Assembly (NCBI RefSeq): GCF_025465995.1
Contig: NZ_JANLNY010000006.1
Span: forward strand, 248,001-312,000
Source: Pseudomonas sp. 5P_3.1_Bac2
GTDB taxonomy: Bacteria; Pseudomonadota; Gammaproteobacteria; Pseudomonadales; Pseudomonadaceae
Reading direction: 5' to 3'
DNA: 64,000 bases
A model generated the notes under the pieces. That model was not told the DNA's origin. It was given only the letters and a program-made list of their open reading frames with translations, and did no database searches. Below are positions 18,128-28,312 of this stretch, piece after piece. The stretch's first letter is position 1. Every line of letters begins with the position of its first letter. The translations under genes were made by a program, and so were the position numbers.

Positions 18128-18853
18128 TTAGCCGTGGTTGGGCAGGGTGGTGACGGCGATACCGGGGAAGTCGGTGATGATGCTGTCGACACCAAAGTCG
18201 GCTAAGCGGCGCATCAGGGCTGGCTCGTTAACCGTCCACACCGACACATGCAGGCCGGCCTTCTGCGCTTTGAGCAGGCGCTCGGGGGTGCATAGGGTCC
18301 AGTTCAGGGCGAGCAAGTGGCAGCTGTAATGCTTGGCCACTTTGATCGGATCAAGCCACGCGTACTCAGCCACCAGGCCCCGCTTGAGGTGCGGGGTGAA
18401 GCGCTGCAGGGCGCGCAGCACTTCGCGGGAGCTGGAGGTAACGGTGACTTTATCGACGAGCTGATAACGCTCAGCCAGTTCAGCAATGCCTTTGACCATG
18501 CGCTCGGAGCGCACCTTGGAGGCGCTTTTGACTTCCAGCTGCCAATGGTCAAAGTCGCATTGCTGGAATAACTCCTCCAGGCGCGGGATCGGACAGGGGC
18601 TGAGGGCGCCGGGGCCGCCTTTGCGGGCGTCGTAGGTGACCAGCTCAGCGGCATCATGCTCGACTACTTTGCCGCGATGGCCGGTAGTGCGCTTAAGGGT
18701 TGGATCGTGGATCACCATCAACTCGCCGTCGCGCGACAGGTGCAAATCCAGTTCACAACGGCGCACGCCGTGCTTTAGACACTGCTGAAAGCTGGCTAGG
18801 GTGTTCTCGGGTGCCTCGCCCTTCGCTCCGCGATGACCGTAGATAATTGTCAC
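18128..18853 (-). CDS. Glycerophosphodiester phosphodiesterase family protein
   Basis: This 241-residue protein is a GDPD-family TIM barrel. The signature HRGA (residues 7-10) with PENT, the acidic ELDLHLSRDG segment and the HDPTLKRTT segment supply the metal and acid-base residues. The family cleaves glycerophosphodiesters into glycerol-3-phosphate and an alcohol. With no signal peptide it should be cytoplasmic, like UgpQ. It lies 64 bp downstream of the PilZ gene on the same strand. Confidence 0.9.
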   Translation of the reverse strand: MTIIYGHRGAKGEAPENTLASFQQCLKHGVRRCELDLHLSRDGELMVIHDPTLKRTTGHRGKVVEHDAAELVTYDARKGGPGALSPCPIPRLEELFQQCDFDHWQLEVKSASKVRSERMVKGIAELAERYQLVDKVTVTSSSREVLRALQRFTPHLKRGLVAEYAWLDPIKVAKHYSCHLLALNWTLCTPERLLKAQKAGLHVSVWTVNEPALMRRLADFGVDSIITDFPGIAVTTLPNHG

Positions 18854-18917
18854 AACTGCTCCTTATTCGGCTTGGCTGCTGGCCGGGGCAACCGAGGTTG
18901 CGTCTGGCCAAGCGGGG

Positions 18918-19505
18918 TTATTTGGCGGTTGGGGGTTGCTGATCGCGGGCCTGGCGGCGTTCCAGTGCTTGGCGCTGAAGAATATGCCGGGCCAAGAGCT
19001 GGCGTTGGGTTTCGCTGAGGGCTTCAAACTCGATGCCGATCTCGTATTGCTGCTCAGCCAAGGGCTGGCTATGCACTACTTTGCCGCGCAGGAGCAAACC
19101 CAAGGCCTGTGGCATCAAGACCAGCTTGAGCGCCAAGTGTTCACCTTCGGTCAACGCTTGCTGATGGATGAAGCTCATGCCGCCTTCACTTAAGGTGACT
19201 TTGCGCGCAGCGCCAATATCACGCAGTAAGTTTTGCGCCACGGCTTGGCCTAATAAATCGACGCGTTTATTGATGATCTTCAGATAATTGGCCAGCGAAC
19301 GGTCTTTTTCGGCGATATGGCGCAGTAAGTGCTGCGATTCATATTCAAGCAGGTGCAGGTCGCTTAGCAGGTTAAATAGGGGCGAATTATCGTGAAGCTC
19401 ATCACCGGCTGTGGCTTGGGCGCCGCGCAGAGGGGTGAATTCCAGTGCTATCGTATCCTCGATACGATAGTATTCGCGGCGATCATTTTCATCTTGAATC
19501 GACAT
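18918..19505 (-). CDS. PilZ-domain protein, putative c-di-GMP receptor
   Basis: The 195-residue protein opens with RREYYR, an RxxxR-type motif used by PilZ domains to bind cyclic di-GMP. A helical middle part is followed by a beta-rich C-terminal half containing VTLSEGGMSF. In the second PilZ motif (D/N)xSxxG the first acidic or amide residue is replaced by Thr. Binding may therefore be weaker or different. It is divergent from lolC and upstream of the phosphodiesterase gene. P. aeruginosa has a PilZ protein at this position (PA2989). Confidence 0.8.
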   Translation of the reverse strand: MSIQDENDRREYYRIEDTIALEFTPLRGAQATAGDELHDNSPLFNLLSDLHLLEYESQHLLRHIAEKDRSLANYLKIINKRVDLLGQAVAQNLLRDIGAARKVTLSEGGMSFIHQQALTEGEHLALKLVLMPQALGLLLRGKVVHSQPLAEQQYEIGIEFEALSETQRQLLARHILQRQALERRQARDQQPPTAK

Positions 19506-19600
19506 GGCGAATCCATGGCAACGGTGGTGCTCAAAGTGTAAGGCCGCCGATAAAGCCCCGCCACAAGGATGTTTCTTTATTTCCGCGAATCTGCCCTGAC

Positions 19601-20857
19601 ATGTTCAAACCATTGTTCGTATTTATTGGCACGCGTTATACGCGGGCCAAACGCCGCAACCACTTTGTCTCCTTTATTTCCCTCACGTCGATGATTGGGC
19701 TAGCACTTGGTGTGCTGGTGATGATCTTGGTGTTGTCGGTGATGAACGGCTTCGACCATGAAATGCGCAGTCGCGTATTGGGCATGGTGCCCCACGCCAC
19801 GGTGGAGAGCCCGACGCCGATCAGCGACTGGCATGCCCTGGCCGCGAAAGCACAAAGCAACCCGCAGGTGCTGGCGGTAGCGCCCTACAGCCAGATGCAG
19901 GGCTTGCTCAGTAATGAGGGCAAGGTGCAAAAGGTGTTGATCAATGCCATTGACCCGGCTGAAGAGGGCAAGGTCTCGATCATCGGTAACTTCTTCCGCC
20001 AAGGTGATCTGCAAGCGCTCAAACCCGGTGAGTTCGGCATGGTTCTGGGGGATAGCGCGGCGCAAAAACTCGGCGTGAGCCTGGGCGATAAGATCACCTT
20101 TGTCGCCCCCGAGGTGACGGTCACGCCGGCGGGCATGTTCCCACGGATCAAGCGCTTTACCGTGGTCGGCATCTTCCATGTCGGCGCCGGCGAGGTGGAT
20201 GGTCATCTGGCCCTGGCCCACGTTCAGGATCTGGCGCGCTTGCAGCGCTGGAAGCCGGACCAGGTGCAGGGCATCCGCTTGAAGCTCGCTGACTTGTTCC
20301 AAGCCCCGCAAATCGCCTGGCAACTGGCGCAGACCTTAGGCGAGAGCGAAGGCGACTTCTACGCCCGCGACTGGACCCGTACCCACGGCAATCTGTACCA
20401 AGCCATCCGCATGGAAAAGGCCATGATTGGCCTGTTGTTGTTGCTGATCGTGGCGGTGGCGGCCTTTAACATCATTTCTACCCTGGTCATGGTGGTCAAC
20501 GATAAGAAAGGCGATATCGCTATCTTGCGTACCTTAGGCGCCACGCCTGGGCAAATCATGGCGATCTTTATGGTCCAAGGCACGGTCATTGGCGTGTTCG
20601 GCACGGTCATTGGTGCGCTGCTGGGGATCTTCGCCGCATTGAATATCAGCAGCGCCATCGCGGGTCTTGAGCGTTTGCTGGGGATCAAATTCCTTAACGC
20701 CGACGTCTACTTTATCGATTATCTGCCGTCGCAATTGATGCTCGCGGATGTCGTGCAAGTGTGCGGTGCGGCATTGGTTCTAAGTTTCTTCGCCACCCTT
20801 TATCCGGCCTGGCGCGCGGCCCGTACCCAGCCCGCGGAGGCACTGCGTTATGAGTGA
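19601..20857 (+). CDS. lolC: Lipoprotein-releasing system permease LolC
   Basis: LolC is one of two inner-membrane subunits of the LolCDE ABC exporter that extracts lipoproteins and hands them to LolA. The 418-residue protein has a first membrane helix after [19 protein letters not shown], a large periplasmic domain and three C-terminal helices, the MacB/FtsX-like layout. ATG 19601 fits the conserved N terminus [19 protein letters not shown]. The in-frame extension further upstream lacks family similarity. The gene overlaps lolD by 8 nt. Confidence 0.94.
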   Translation: MFKPLFVFIGTRYTRAKRRNHFVSFISLTSMIGLALGVLVMILVLSVMNGFDHEMRSRVLGMVPHATVESPTPISDWHALAAKAQSNPQVLAVAPYSQMQGLLSNEGKVQKVLINAIDPAEEGKVSIIGNFFRQGDLQALKPGEFGMVLGDSAAQKLGVSLGDKITFVAPEVTVTPAGMFPRIKRFTVVGIFHVGAGEVDGHLALAHVQDLARLQRWKPDQVQGIRLKLADLFQAPQIAWQLAQTLGESEGDFYARDWTRTHGNLYQAIRMEKAMIGLLLLLIVAVAAFNIISTLVMVVNDKKGDIAILRTLGATPGQIMAIFMVQGTVIGVFGTVIGALLGIFAALNISSAIAGLERLLGIKFLNADVYFIDYLPSQLMLADVVQVCGAALVLSFFATLYPAWRAARTQPAEALRYE

Positions 20858-21548
20858 TCAGGTTATGCAAAATCGTGCCGTATTGAGCTGTCGCAACCTA
20901 GGCAAGAGCTACGACGAGGGTCCGCAGTCGGTGGTGGTGTTGGCCGATCTGCAGCTGGAACTGCATCCCGGCGAGCGCGTGGCGATTGTCGGCAGCTCCG
21001 GCTCTGGCAAAAGTACTCTGCTCAATATGCTCGGTGGCCTCGATACGCCGAGTACGGGCAGTGTCTGGTTGGCCGGCGAGGAGTTGTCGGCGCTGAATGA
21101 AAAACAGCGTGGCCTGCTGCGTAACCGGGCGCTGGGTTTTGTTTATCAGTTCCATCACCTGTTGCCTGAATTCACCGCGTTGGAGAACGTGTGCATGCCG
21201 CTGTTGATTGGCCGCACCGCGATCAACGAAGCGCGTCAGCGCGCCACCGAGCTGTTGCAGCGCGTCGGCCTCGGCCATCGCCTCTCGCACAAACCCGCGG
21301 AGCTGTCCGGCGGCGAGCGGCAGCGCGTGGCGATTGCCCGGGCGCTGGTTAACCAGCCAGGCTTGGTGCTGCTCGATGAGCCGACCGGCAACCTCGATCA
21401 TCACACCGCTCAGGGCATTCAGGATTTGATGCAGGAGCTTAGCCAGGCTTCGCAAACCGCGTTCTTGGTGGTGACCCACGACATGAGCTTGGCGCAGCAG
21501 ATGGATCGCATCCTGCGTTTGGAAGACGGCAAGTTGGTGGCTATCTGA
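20850..21548 (+). CDS. lolD: Lipoprotein-releasing system ATPase LolD
   Basis: LolD powers LolCDE. The 232-residue ATPase shows Walker [10 protein letters not shown], the Q-loop region [18 protein letters not shown], the signature [15 protein letters not shown], Walker [13 protein letters not shown] and the H-loop VTHD. The LolD-specific Q-loop neighbourhood separates it from other MacB-type ATPases. It overlaps lolC by 8 nt and lolE by 1 nt, indicating one translationally coupled operon. Confidence 0.97.
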   Translation: MSDQVMQNRAVLSCRNLGKSYDEGPQSVVVLADLQLELHPGERVAIVGSSGSGKSTLLNMLGGLDTPSTGSVWLAGEELSALNEKQRGLLRNRALGFVYQFHHLLPEFTALENVCMPLLIGRTAINEARQRATELLQRVGLGHRLSHKPAELSGGERQRVAIARALVNQPGLVLLDEPTGNLDHHTAQGIQDLMQELSQASQTAFLVVTHDMSLAQQMDRILRLEDGKLVAI

Positions 21549-22792
21549 TGTTTCGCCCCTTAAGTGTTTATATCGGCCTGCGCTACACCCGGGCCAAGCG
21601 CCGTAACCACTTTATTTCGTTTATCTCGATGACCTCGATGATTGGCCTCGCCCTAGGCGTGCTGGCGATGATCGTGGTGCTGTCGGTGATGAACGGCTTT
21701 CAACGGGAAATGAGCACGCGCATCCTCGGCATGGTGCCCCACGCCACGATCTCGGCGACGCAGCCGCTGGATAATTGGCAACAAGTGGCAGAGGCCGCGC
21801 TGAAGCATCCGCAAGTGCTGGCGGCGGTGCCGTTTGCCGAACTCGAGGGCATGCTCTCGATGCGTGGCGCCATGCAGCCGGTGCAGTTGCAGGGCGTTGA
21901 CCCGGCGCTGGAACCGCAGGTGTCGATCATCGGCCAGCATATGACCAAGGGCAGTCTGAATGATCTGCGCGCCGGCGAGTTTGGCGTGGTGGTGGGCGAG
22001 ATCACGGCGCGCCGCTTTGGTTTGCGCCTGGACGATAAGCTGACGCTGATCGTGCCGGAATTAAGCAATGTGCCGGGTGGCATCAGCCCACGCATGCAGC
22101 GCTTGAATGTGGTCGGCGTGTTCAAAGTTGGCGCCGAGCTGGACAGTTCGCTGGCGCTGATTAACGTCGCCGATGCGGCGCAGATTCAGCGCATGCAGCC
22201 GGGCCAGGTGCAGAGCGTGCGGCTTAAACTGCGCGACCTGTACAAGGCTCCGCAAGTCGCCAGCAGCGTCGCCGCCAGCTTGGGCGAAGGTTATAAGTCC
22301 AGTGACTGGACCCTGACCCAGGGCAGCTTGTTTAGCGCGATGAAAATGGAAAAAACCATGATTGGTTTGCTCTTGCTGCTGATCGTGGCGGTGGCCGCGT
22401 TCAATATCATCGCCACGCTGATTATGGTGGTGGCCGATAAGGGCGCCGATATCGCCATTTTGCGCACTCTGGGCGCCACGCCCCGGCAGATCATGGGCAT
22501 CTTTATGGTGCAGGGCACGGTGATTGGTTTGGTCGGCACCTTTATCGGTGCCGTACTGGGGGTGATCGCCGCGCTTAATGTCAGCCAGTTAGTGGGGTGG
22601 ATTGAACGCATCAGCGGCCAGCAGATCATGAGTTCGGACGTCTACTTCATCAGCAATCTGCCTTCGCAACTGATGTGGACTGACGTGCTGCTGATCTGCA
22701 GCGCCGCCTTTAGCCTGAGCTTTTTGGCCACGCTGTATCCCTCTTGGCGTGCCGCGCAGATTCAGCCAGCCGAAGCGCTGCGTTACGAATAA
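21548..22792 (+). CDS. lolE: Lipoprotein-releasing system permease LolE
   Basis: This 414-residue protein is a close paralogue of the lolC product, sharing the starting pattern [26 protein letters not shown] and the C-terminal helices ending in [15 protein letters not shown]. Together they form the heterodimeric membrane part of LolCDE. Which copy is LolC and which LolE is assigned from gene order (C-D-E). A hairpin terminator follows. Confidence 0.93.
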   Translation: MFRPLSVYIGLRYTRAKRRNHFISFISMTSMIGLALGVLAMIVVLSVMNGFQREMSTRILGMVPHATISATQPLDNWQQVAEAALKHPQVLAAVPFAELEGMLSMRGAMQPVQLQGVDPALEPQVSIIGQHMTKGSLNDLRAGEFGVVVGEITARRFGLRLDDKLTLIVPELSNVPGGISPRMQRLNVVGVFKVGAELDSSLALINVADAAQIQRMQPGQVQSVRLKLRDLYKAPQVASSVAASLGEGYKSSDWTLTQGSLFSAMKMEKTMIGLLLLLIVAVAAFNIIATLIMVVADKGADIAILRTLGATPRQIMGIFMVQGTVIGLVGTFIGAVLGVIAALNVSQLVGWIERISGQQIMSSDVYFISNLPSQLMWTDVLLICSAAFSLSFLATLYPSWRAAQIQPAEALRYE

Positions 22793-22819
22793 TCGGCGTT
22801 AAGTGCTATCGGCTCTAGG

Positions 22820-22850
22820 CAAACCCCACCTTCTGGTGGGGTTTGTCGTT
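22820..22850 (+). terminator. Terminator after lolE
   Basis: CAAACCCCACC (22820-22830) pairs with GGTGGGGTTTG (22835-22845) around TTCT. Only a short interrupted T-run follows. Confidence 0.75.
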
Positions 22851-22936
22851 TTGGGCTGAGCTGGCGCTGGCGCCTGCGCGCGAATCAACTAGGCTGCCAG
22901 CCGATCACAGGCGCAACTGACTCATGGAGCGAGTCT

Positions 22937-25162
22937 ATGGGCAAAGCGATTGCCGCGCTGTTAGCCGGGCTGCTGGTGCTGCGCTGGTTGCCGGCCTTGC
23001 CAGCGCCGTGGCTGCTGGGGGTGTTGGCGGTGCTGGGGTTGGGTTTGCTGCTTGGGCGCGGCTATCCGATCGGCTGCCTGCTGCTGGGTTTTAGTTGGGC
23101 CTGTTGGTCGGCGCAGGGCGCGCTGGATGATCGCCTAAGCGCGGCCTTGGATGGCCGGACCCTGTGGCTGGAAGGGCAGATCGTCGGCTTGCCGGCAGTC
23201 GACGGTGAGGTGCAGCGCTTTGAGCTGATTAACCCCCAGTCACGCCGCGCGCAACTGCCCAAGCGCTTGCGGCTGAGTTGGTATGCCGGGGCGCCTGTCA
23301 GCGCTGGGGAGCACTGGCGCTTGGCTGTGCATCTGAAGCGGCCCCATGGTTTGCTCAACCCGCAGGCGTTCGACTACGAAGCGTGGCTGCTGGCGCAGCG
23401 CATTGGCGCCACCGGTACGGTGAAAGCGGGCAGTCGTTTACAGGCCGGCGCTGGTACGGCTGGCTGGCGTGATCAGCTGCGTCAGCGCTTGCTGGCACAG
23501 TCGGCATCTGGACGCAGTGGCGGTTTGGCGGCGCTGGTACTGGGCGACAGCTCTGGGTTGACTAAGGCTGACTGGCAAGTGCTGCAGCACACCGGCACGG
23601 TGCACCTGATGGTGATCTCCGGCCAGCATGTGGCGCTGCTGGCGGGCTTGCTCTACGGCTTGGTCGCGTTACTGGCGCGTTTAGGCTTTTGGCCCCGGCG
23701 CTGGCCCTGGTTGCCTGTGGCCTGCTTGCTCAGCGCCAGTGGTGCCTTGGCCTACGGCTGGCTGGCGGGCTTTCAGGTGCCGGTGCAGCGCGCCTGTGTG
23801 ATGGTGTTTTTGCTGTTGTTGTGGCGTTTACGTTTGCGCCATCTAGGCGTGTGGCTGCCCTTGGGCCTGAGCATGCTGGTGGTTTTGCTGTGGGAGCCCT
23901 TGGCCAGCTTGCAACCGGGCTTCTGGTTGTCCTTTGGTGCGGTGGCGTTGCTGTTATTGATCTTTGCCGGGCGCTTAGGCGCATGGCCGTGGTGGCTGAG
24001 TGGATGGCGGGCGCAGTGGGCCATGGCGTTGGGCTTGTTACCGCTGATGTTGGCGCTGGGCTTGCCGGTCAGTGCCAGCGCGCCGCTGGCGAATCTGCTC
24101 GCCGTCCCTTTGGTTGGAGTCGTGGTGGTGCCGCTGGCCTTGCTCGGCACCTTGTTGTTGCCCGTGCCTTGGCTGGGCAGCGCCTTGCTGGCAGTGGCGG
24201 GGTTCGCGCTGGAGCAATTGTTTAGCGGCCTTGGTTTGATCGCCACCTGGCTGCCAGCTTGGCTACCTAGCAGATTACCGCTGTGGTTATGGCTGCTGAC
24301 GACCCTTGGCACTTTGCTGATCCTGCTGCCTGCCGCTGTGCCCATGCGCACCTTGGGGGTGCTGCTGATATTACCTTTGCTGTGGTTTAGTCCTAAGCGC
24401 CCGGACTATGGCCGGGCCGAAGTATGGCTGTTGGACGTGGGGCAGGGCACGGCAGTCTTCTTGCGTACTCAAAAACATGACCTGCTGTACGACGCAGGTC
24501 CGCGTTTTGGCGATTTTGATAGCGGCGCCTGGGTGGTGCTGCCATCGCTACGCGCCTTGGACGTGCGCCAGTTGGACCTGTTGCTGCTCAGCCATGCCGA
24601 CAGCGACCACGCCGGCGGCGCCGAAGCCATCGCTAAAGGCCTGCCGGTGTTGCAGGTAGTAAGTGGTGAGGCGCGCAAACTGCCGTCCGCGCTTAACGCC
24701 CAAGCCTGTGTCAGCGGCCAGCATTGGCAGTGGGATGGCGTGGATTTGCGCCTCTGGCAATGGGCCGGCGCCGGCAATGGTAACCAAGGCTCCTGTGTTT
24801 TGCGGGTAGAGGCCAATGGCGAGACTTTGTGGCTAACCGGCGATATCGATCACGCCGCTGAGCAGGCGCTGCTGGCTAGTGATTTGCCGCTGGCGGCGCA
24901 GTGGTTGCTAGCGCCGCACCATGGCAGTCGCAGCTCGTCCTCAGCCAAGCTGCTTGAGCACATGCGCCCGCAGTACGGCTTAATCTCGCGGGGCCGGCAC
25001 AATGTCTACGGCCATCCGCACCCGCATACTCTGGCCCGTTATCAGCAGATCGGTGCGCGGCTGTACGACAGTGCTGAACAGGGCGCCGTGCGAATTGAAT
25101 TGGGCGCCTTTAAGCAGGCGCAGGTTTTGCGGGATGAACCACGTTTTTGGCGGCAAAAATGA
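22937..25162 (+). CDS. comEC: ComEC/Rec2 family DNA-uptake channel protein
   Basis: ComEC carries transforming single-stranded DNA across the inner membrane. The 741-residue protein has the usual three parts: N-terminal helices with a soluble domain, a central polytopic Competence domain (about residues 190-470), and a C-terminal metallo-beta-lactamase domain from about residue 495. The last contains HADSDHAGG near residue 553 and APHHGSRSSS. ATG 22937 is preceded by GGAG (22926-22929). It is the only competence gene in this window. Confidence 0.94.
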   Translation: MGKAIAALLAGLLVLRWLPALPAPWLLGVLAVLGLGLLLGRGYPIGCLLLGFSWACWSAQGALDDRLSAALDGRTLWLEGQIVGLPAVDGEVQRFELINPQSRRAQLPKRLRLSWYAGAPVSAGEHWRLAVHLKRPHGLLNPQAFDYEAWLLAQRIGATGTVKAGSRLQAGAGTAGWRDQLRQRLLAQSASGRSGGLAALVLGDSSGLTKADWQVLQHTGTVHLMVISGQHVALLAGLLYGLVALLARLGFWPRRWPWLPVACLLSASGALAYGWLAGFQVPVQRACVMVFLLLLWRLRLRHLGVWLPLGLSMLVVLLWEPLASLQPGFWLSFGAVALLLLIFAGRLGAWPWWLSGWRAQWAMALGLLPLMLALGLPVSASAPLANLLAVPLVGVVVVPLALLGTLLLPVPWLGSALLAVAGFALEQLFSGLGLIATWLPAWLPSRLPLWLWLLTTLGTLLILLPAAVPMRTLGVLLILPLLWFSPKRPDYGRAEVWLLDVGQGTAVFLRTQKHDLLYDAGPRFGDFDSGAWVVLPSLRALDVRQLDLLLLSHADSDHAGGAEAIAKGLPVLQVVSGEARKLPSALNAQACVSGQHWQWDGVDLRLWQWAGAGNGNQGSCVLRVEANGETLWLTGDIDHAAEQALLASDLPLAAQWLLAPHHGSRSSSSAKLLEHMRPQYGLISRGRHNVYGHPHPHTLARYQQIGARLYDSAEQGAVRIELGAFKQAQVLRDEPRFWRQK

Positions 25163-25234
25163 GTGCGGCGGCGGTCGGCGGGATGATCGCCCTATGCTAG
25201 AGTGCTGCCACTTTTGCTAAGGGGATCTGCCACC

Positions 25235-25867
25235 GTGTGGGAACTGGTCAAGTCAGGCGGCTGGATTATGCTGCCGATCATTCTGTGTTCTATCGCCGCC
25301 TTGGGCATCATCGCGGAACGTCTGTGGACGCTGCGGCCAAGCCGGGTCACGCCACCTAACCTGCTTGGCCAGGTGTGGAAGTGGATCAAAGAGAAAAAGC
25401 TCAATACCCAGAAGCTCAAAGAGCTACGCGCCAACTCGCCGCTGGGCGAGGTGTTGGCGGCGGGCCTGGCCAACTCCAAACATGGTCGCGAGATTATGAA
25501 GGAGTGCATCGAAGAAGCCGCCGCGCGAGTGATTCATGATCTTGAGCGCTACCTCAACGCACTCGGCACCATCGCGGGCATCGCGCCGCTGTTGGGGTTG
25601 CTCGGCACCGTGCTGGGCATGATCGATATTTTCAGCTCCTTTATGGGCTCGGGCATGGGCAACGCCGCGTCACTGGCTGGCGGTATTGCCAAGGCGCTGA
25701 TCACCACTGCCGCTGGTTTGATCGTGGCGATCCCAGCTCTGTTCTTCCACCGTTACCTGCAACGTCGGGTCGATGAGCTAGTGGTCGGCATGGAGCAACA
25801 GGCGATTCGCTTAGTGGAAGTGGTGCAGGGTGACCGTGACGTCGATCTGGGCGAGGACAAAGCGTGA
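25235..25867 (+). CDS. exbB: MotA/TolQ/ExbB proton channel family protein
   Basis: This 210-residue protein is an ExbB/TolQ-type subunit of a proton-driven inner-membrane motor. It has one N-terminal helix (about residues 9-27) and two later helices around GTIAGIAPLLGLLGTVLGMI and the AKALITTAAGLIVAIPALFF segment. GTG 25235 is chosen because AAGGGGA lies 9 nt upstream (25219-25225). Upstream in-frame codons add no family-like sequence. It overlaps exbD by 4 nt. Its place beside comEC and lpxK is conserved, and no TonB gene is adjacent, so the driven partner is unknown. Confidence 0.9.
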   Translation: MWELVKSGGWIMLPIILCSIAALGIIAERLWTLRPSRVTPPNLLGQVWKWIKEKKLNTQKLKELRANSPLGEVLAAGLANSKHGREIMKECIEEAAARVIHDLERYLNALGTIAGIAPLLGLLGTVLGMIDIFSSFMGSGMGNAASLAGGIAKALITTAAGLIVAIPALFFHRYLQRRVDELVVGMEQQAIRLVEVVQGDRDVDLGEDKA

Positions 25868-26292
25868 AATTCCGCCGCAAGCCGCGGGAGAACGTGGAGA
25901 TCAACCTGGCCTCGTTGATCGACGTGGTGTTTATCCTGCTGTTGTTCTTCGTCGTGACCACCACCTTTACCCGCGAAACCCAGTTGCGCGTCGACTTGCC
26001 CGAGGCGGCCAGCGGCACGCCGCCGGAGCAGACCGAGCTTAAGCAATTGGAGATTCTGATTGCCGCCGACGGCAGCTACGCGCTCAATGGCCAGGCCTTG
26101 CTGAAAAGCGATCTGGAGACCTTGATGGCAGCCCTAAGCAAAGAGTCCGATGGCGATAACAGCCTGCCGCTGATCATCAGCGCCGACGGCCAGACCCCGC
26201 ATCAAGCCGTGGTCACCGCCATGGATGCCGCCGGTAAGCTGGGTTTTGCCCACTTGCGCATGACCACGGTTGAGGCGCAGGCCAAGCCTTAA
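25864..26292 (+). CDS. exbD: ExbD/TolR family protein
   Basis: This 142-residue partner of the upstream ExbB-like protein has a single N-terminal helix (about residues 17-37). The segment [17 protein letters not shown] contains the conserved proton-carrying Asp. A periplasmic domain follows. The GTG start overlaps the previous stop (GTGA). Confidence 0.92.
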   Translation: MKFRRKPRENVEINLASLIDVVFILLLFFVVTTTFTRETQLRVDLPEAASGTPPEQTELKQLEILIAADGSYALNGQALLKSDLETLMAALSKESDGDNSLPLIISADGQTPHQAVVTAMDAAGKLGFAHLRMTTVEAQAKP

Positions 26293-26299
26293 TCTGCCT

Positions 26300-27301
26300 A
26301 TGAGTCTGTCCGATCGCATTACCCAGGCGTGGTATCAGGGGCATCCGCTGCTGTTGCTGCTGCGCCCGTTGGAATGGCTGTACCGCGCCGTGGTACGGCG
26401 CAAGCGCGCACGTTTTGTCGCAGGCCAATGGCCGATCTATCGCGCGCCGGTGCCGGTGATTATGGTGGGTAATATCACCGTCGGCGGCACCGGTAAAACC
26501 CCGCTGATTCTCTGGCTGATAGAACACTGCCGTGGCCAAGGCTTGCGTGTGGGTGTGGTCAGCCGTGGCTATGGCGCGCAGCCGCCAAGTTTGCCCTGGC
26601 GCGTGACGCCTGAACAAAGTGCCGCCGAGGCAGGTGATGAGCCACTGCTGATCGTGCAGCGCAGTGGTGTGCCGCTGATGATTGATCCTGATCGTGCTCG
26701 CGCCGTAGCCGCGCTACTGGCAGCTGAACCGCTGGACCTGATCTTGAGTGATGACGGCCTGCAGCATTACCGCTTGGCCCGTGACTTAGAACTGGTGCTG
26801 ATCGATGCGGCGCGTGGCCTCGGTAATCGCCGCTGTCTGCCGGCCGGTCCCTTGCGTGAACCGCTGGAGCGTCTGCAGAGTGTCGATGCCTTGCTCTACA
26901 ACGGTGCGCCCAGTGATCCGCTCGATGGCTTTGCCTTCAGCCTCGAGCCGCGCGCGCTGATCAACCTGCAAAGTGGTGCTGAGCAGCCTTTGCATTACTT
27001 CCCTGCGGGGCAAGCCGTGCATGCGGTGGCCGGCATCGGTAACCCCCAGCGTTTCTTCACAACCCTCGAGCGGCTACACTGGCAACCCATAGCCCATGCC
27101 TTTGCCGACCATGCGCCTTACAGCCCTGAGCTGCTGCAATTTAGCCCAGCGCTGCCGGTGCTGATGACGGAGAAGGATGCTGTCAAATGCCGCAGTTTTG
27201 CTGCTGCTGATTGGTGGTATCTGGCGGTGGATGCGCAGCCTTCGGCGGCATTCGTCAGCTGGTTTGATCAGCAACTGCTACGTCTTATGCCGCGTGCCTG
27301 A
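26300..27301 (+). CDS. lpxK: Tetraacyldisaccharide 4'-kinase LpxK
   Basis: LpxK phosphorylates the tetraacyldisaccharide precursor to form lipid IVA, late in lipid A synthesis. The 333-residue protein has an N-terminal membrane-associated helix and the P-loop [13 protein letters not shown]. The later [19 protein letters not shown] segment is typical. ATG 26300 gives the conserved N terminus with [16 protein letters not shown]. An in-frame TTG at 26270 would extend into exbD without adding conserved sequence. Confidence 0.95.
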   Translation: MSLSDRITQAWYQGHPLLLLLRPLEWLYRAVVRRKRARFVAGQWPIYRAPVPVIMVGNITVGGTGKTPLILWLIEHCRGQGLRVGVVSRGYGAQPPSLPWRVTPEQSAAEAGDEPLLIVQRSGVPLMIDPDRARAVAALLAAEPLDLILSDDGLQHYRLARDLELVLIDAARGLGNRRCLPAGPLREPLERLQSVDALLYNGAPSDPLDGFAFSLEPRALINLQSGAEQPLHYFPAGQAVHAVAGIGNPQRFFTTLERLHWQPIAHAFADHAPYSPELLQFSPALPVLMTEKDAVKCRSFAAADWWYLAVDAQPSAAFVSWFDQQLLRLMPRA

Positions 27302-27358
27302 CTGCCCCTCGCTTGGCCTGGTTCGTCCCGCGCGGTTGTTCATTCTTAAGGAATTCCC

Positions 27359-27544
27359 ATGGACCCGAAACTACTCGATATCCTCGCTTGCCCTCTGTGC
27401 AAAGGCCCGGTGCATTTAAGCGCCGATAAATCCGAGCTGCTGTGTAAAGCCGACGCCTTGGCCTTCCCCGTGCGCGACGGGATTCCGGTGATGCTGGAAA
27501 ACGAAGCCCGCAGCCTCAATGTTGACGAGCGTCTGGATAAGTAA
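27359..27544 (+). CDS. Trm112-family small protein (YcaR-like)
   Basis: This 61-residue protein begins [16 protein letters not shown] and has Cys11, Cys14 and Cys29, matching the Trm112/YcaR family. Eukaryotic Trm112 activates several methyltransferases. The bacterial role is less clear. AAGGAA just upstream is a good ribosome binding site. It lies 3 bp before kdsB between lpxK and kdsB, as in other Pseudomonas and in E. coli (ycaR). Confidence 0.9.
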   Translation: MDPKLLDILACPLCKGPVHLSADKSELLCKADALAFPVRDGIPVMLENEARSLNVDERLDK

Positions 27545-27547
27545 GCC

Positions 27548-28312
27548 ATGAGCACAGCCTTTACTGTGGTGATTCCGGCGCGCTACGCCTCCAGCCGTCT
27601 GCCGGGCAAGCCGCTGCAAGACATTGCCGGCAAACCGATGATCCAGCACGTATGGCAGCAAGCCTGTCAAAGCAGCGCGCAGCAGGTGGTCGTGGCCACT
27701 GATGATCAGCGCATCGTTGAGGCCTGCCAGAGCTTTGGCGCGCAAGTGGTGCTGACCCGCGTCGAGCACAACTCCGGCACCGATCGCCTGGCGGAAGTGG
27801 CCGCGGCTCTGGGCCTGGCGCCCGATGCCATTGTGGTCAACGTGCAAGGTGATGAGCCGCTGATTCCGCCGGCCATCATCGATCAGGTGGCGGCCAACTT
27901 GGCGGCTAATCCGCAGGCGGCGATTGCCACCTTGGCCGAGCCAATCAGCGAGGTACAGGCGCTGTTTAATCCCAATGTGGTCAAGGTGGTCAGCGACCAC
28001 CAAGGCCTGGCCTTGACCTTTAGTCGCGCGCCGCTGCCATGGGCCCGCGATGCCTTGGCGCAAAGCCGTGAGCAACTGCCGGCCAACGTGCCGTACCGCC
28101 GCCATATCGGCATCTACGCTTACCGCGCGCAGTTCCTCCATGACTTCGTTAACTGGGGCCCGTGCTGGTTGGAAGACACCGAGTGTCTGGAGCAACTGCG
28201 AGCCCTGTGGCACGGCGTGCGCATCCATGTGGCGGATGCCCTGGAAGCGCCACCGGCGGGGGTGGACACCGCTGAAGACCTGGCGCGGGTGCGCCAACTG
28301 TTGGGGGCCTGA
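27548..28312 (+). CDS. kdsB: CMP-KDO synthetase KdsB
   Basis: KdsB (3-deoxy-manno-octulosonate cytidylyltransferase) activates KDO with CTP for lipopolysaccharide core synthesis. The 254-residue protein starts with the nucleotidyltransferase motif [15 protein letters not shown]. Further family segments are [16 protein letters not shown] and YAYRAQFL. The stop overlaps the next start by 1 nt (TGATG), in an envelope operon with lpxK. Confidence 0.96.
   Translation: MSTAFTVVIPARYASSRLPGKPLQDIAGKPMIQHVWQQACQSSAQQVVVATDDQRIVEACQSFGAQVVLTRVEHNSGTDRLAEVAAALGLAPDAIVVNVQGDEPLIPPAIIDQVAANLAANPQAAIATLAEPISEVQALFNPNVVKVVSDHQGLALTFSRAPLPWARDALAQSREQLPANVPYRRHIGIYAYRAQFLHDFVNWGPCWLEDTECLEQLRALWHGVRIHVADALEAPPAGVDTAEDLARVRQLLGA

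Noticed and set aside
19601..22792. MacB/FtsX-type antibiotic efflux system
   Set aside because: The C-D-E order, the LolD signature and two paralogous permeases with RAKRRNHF starts identify LolCDE.
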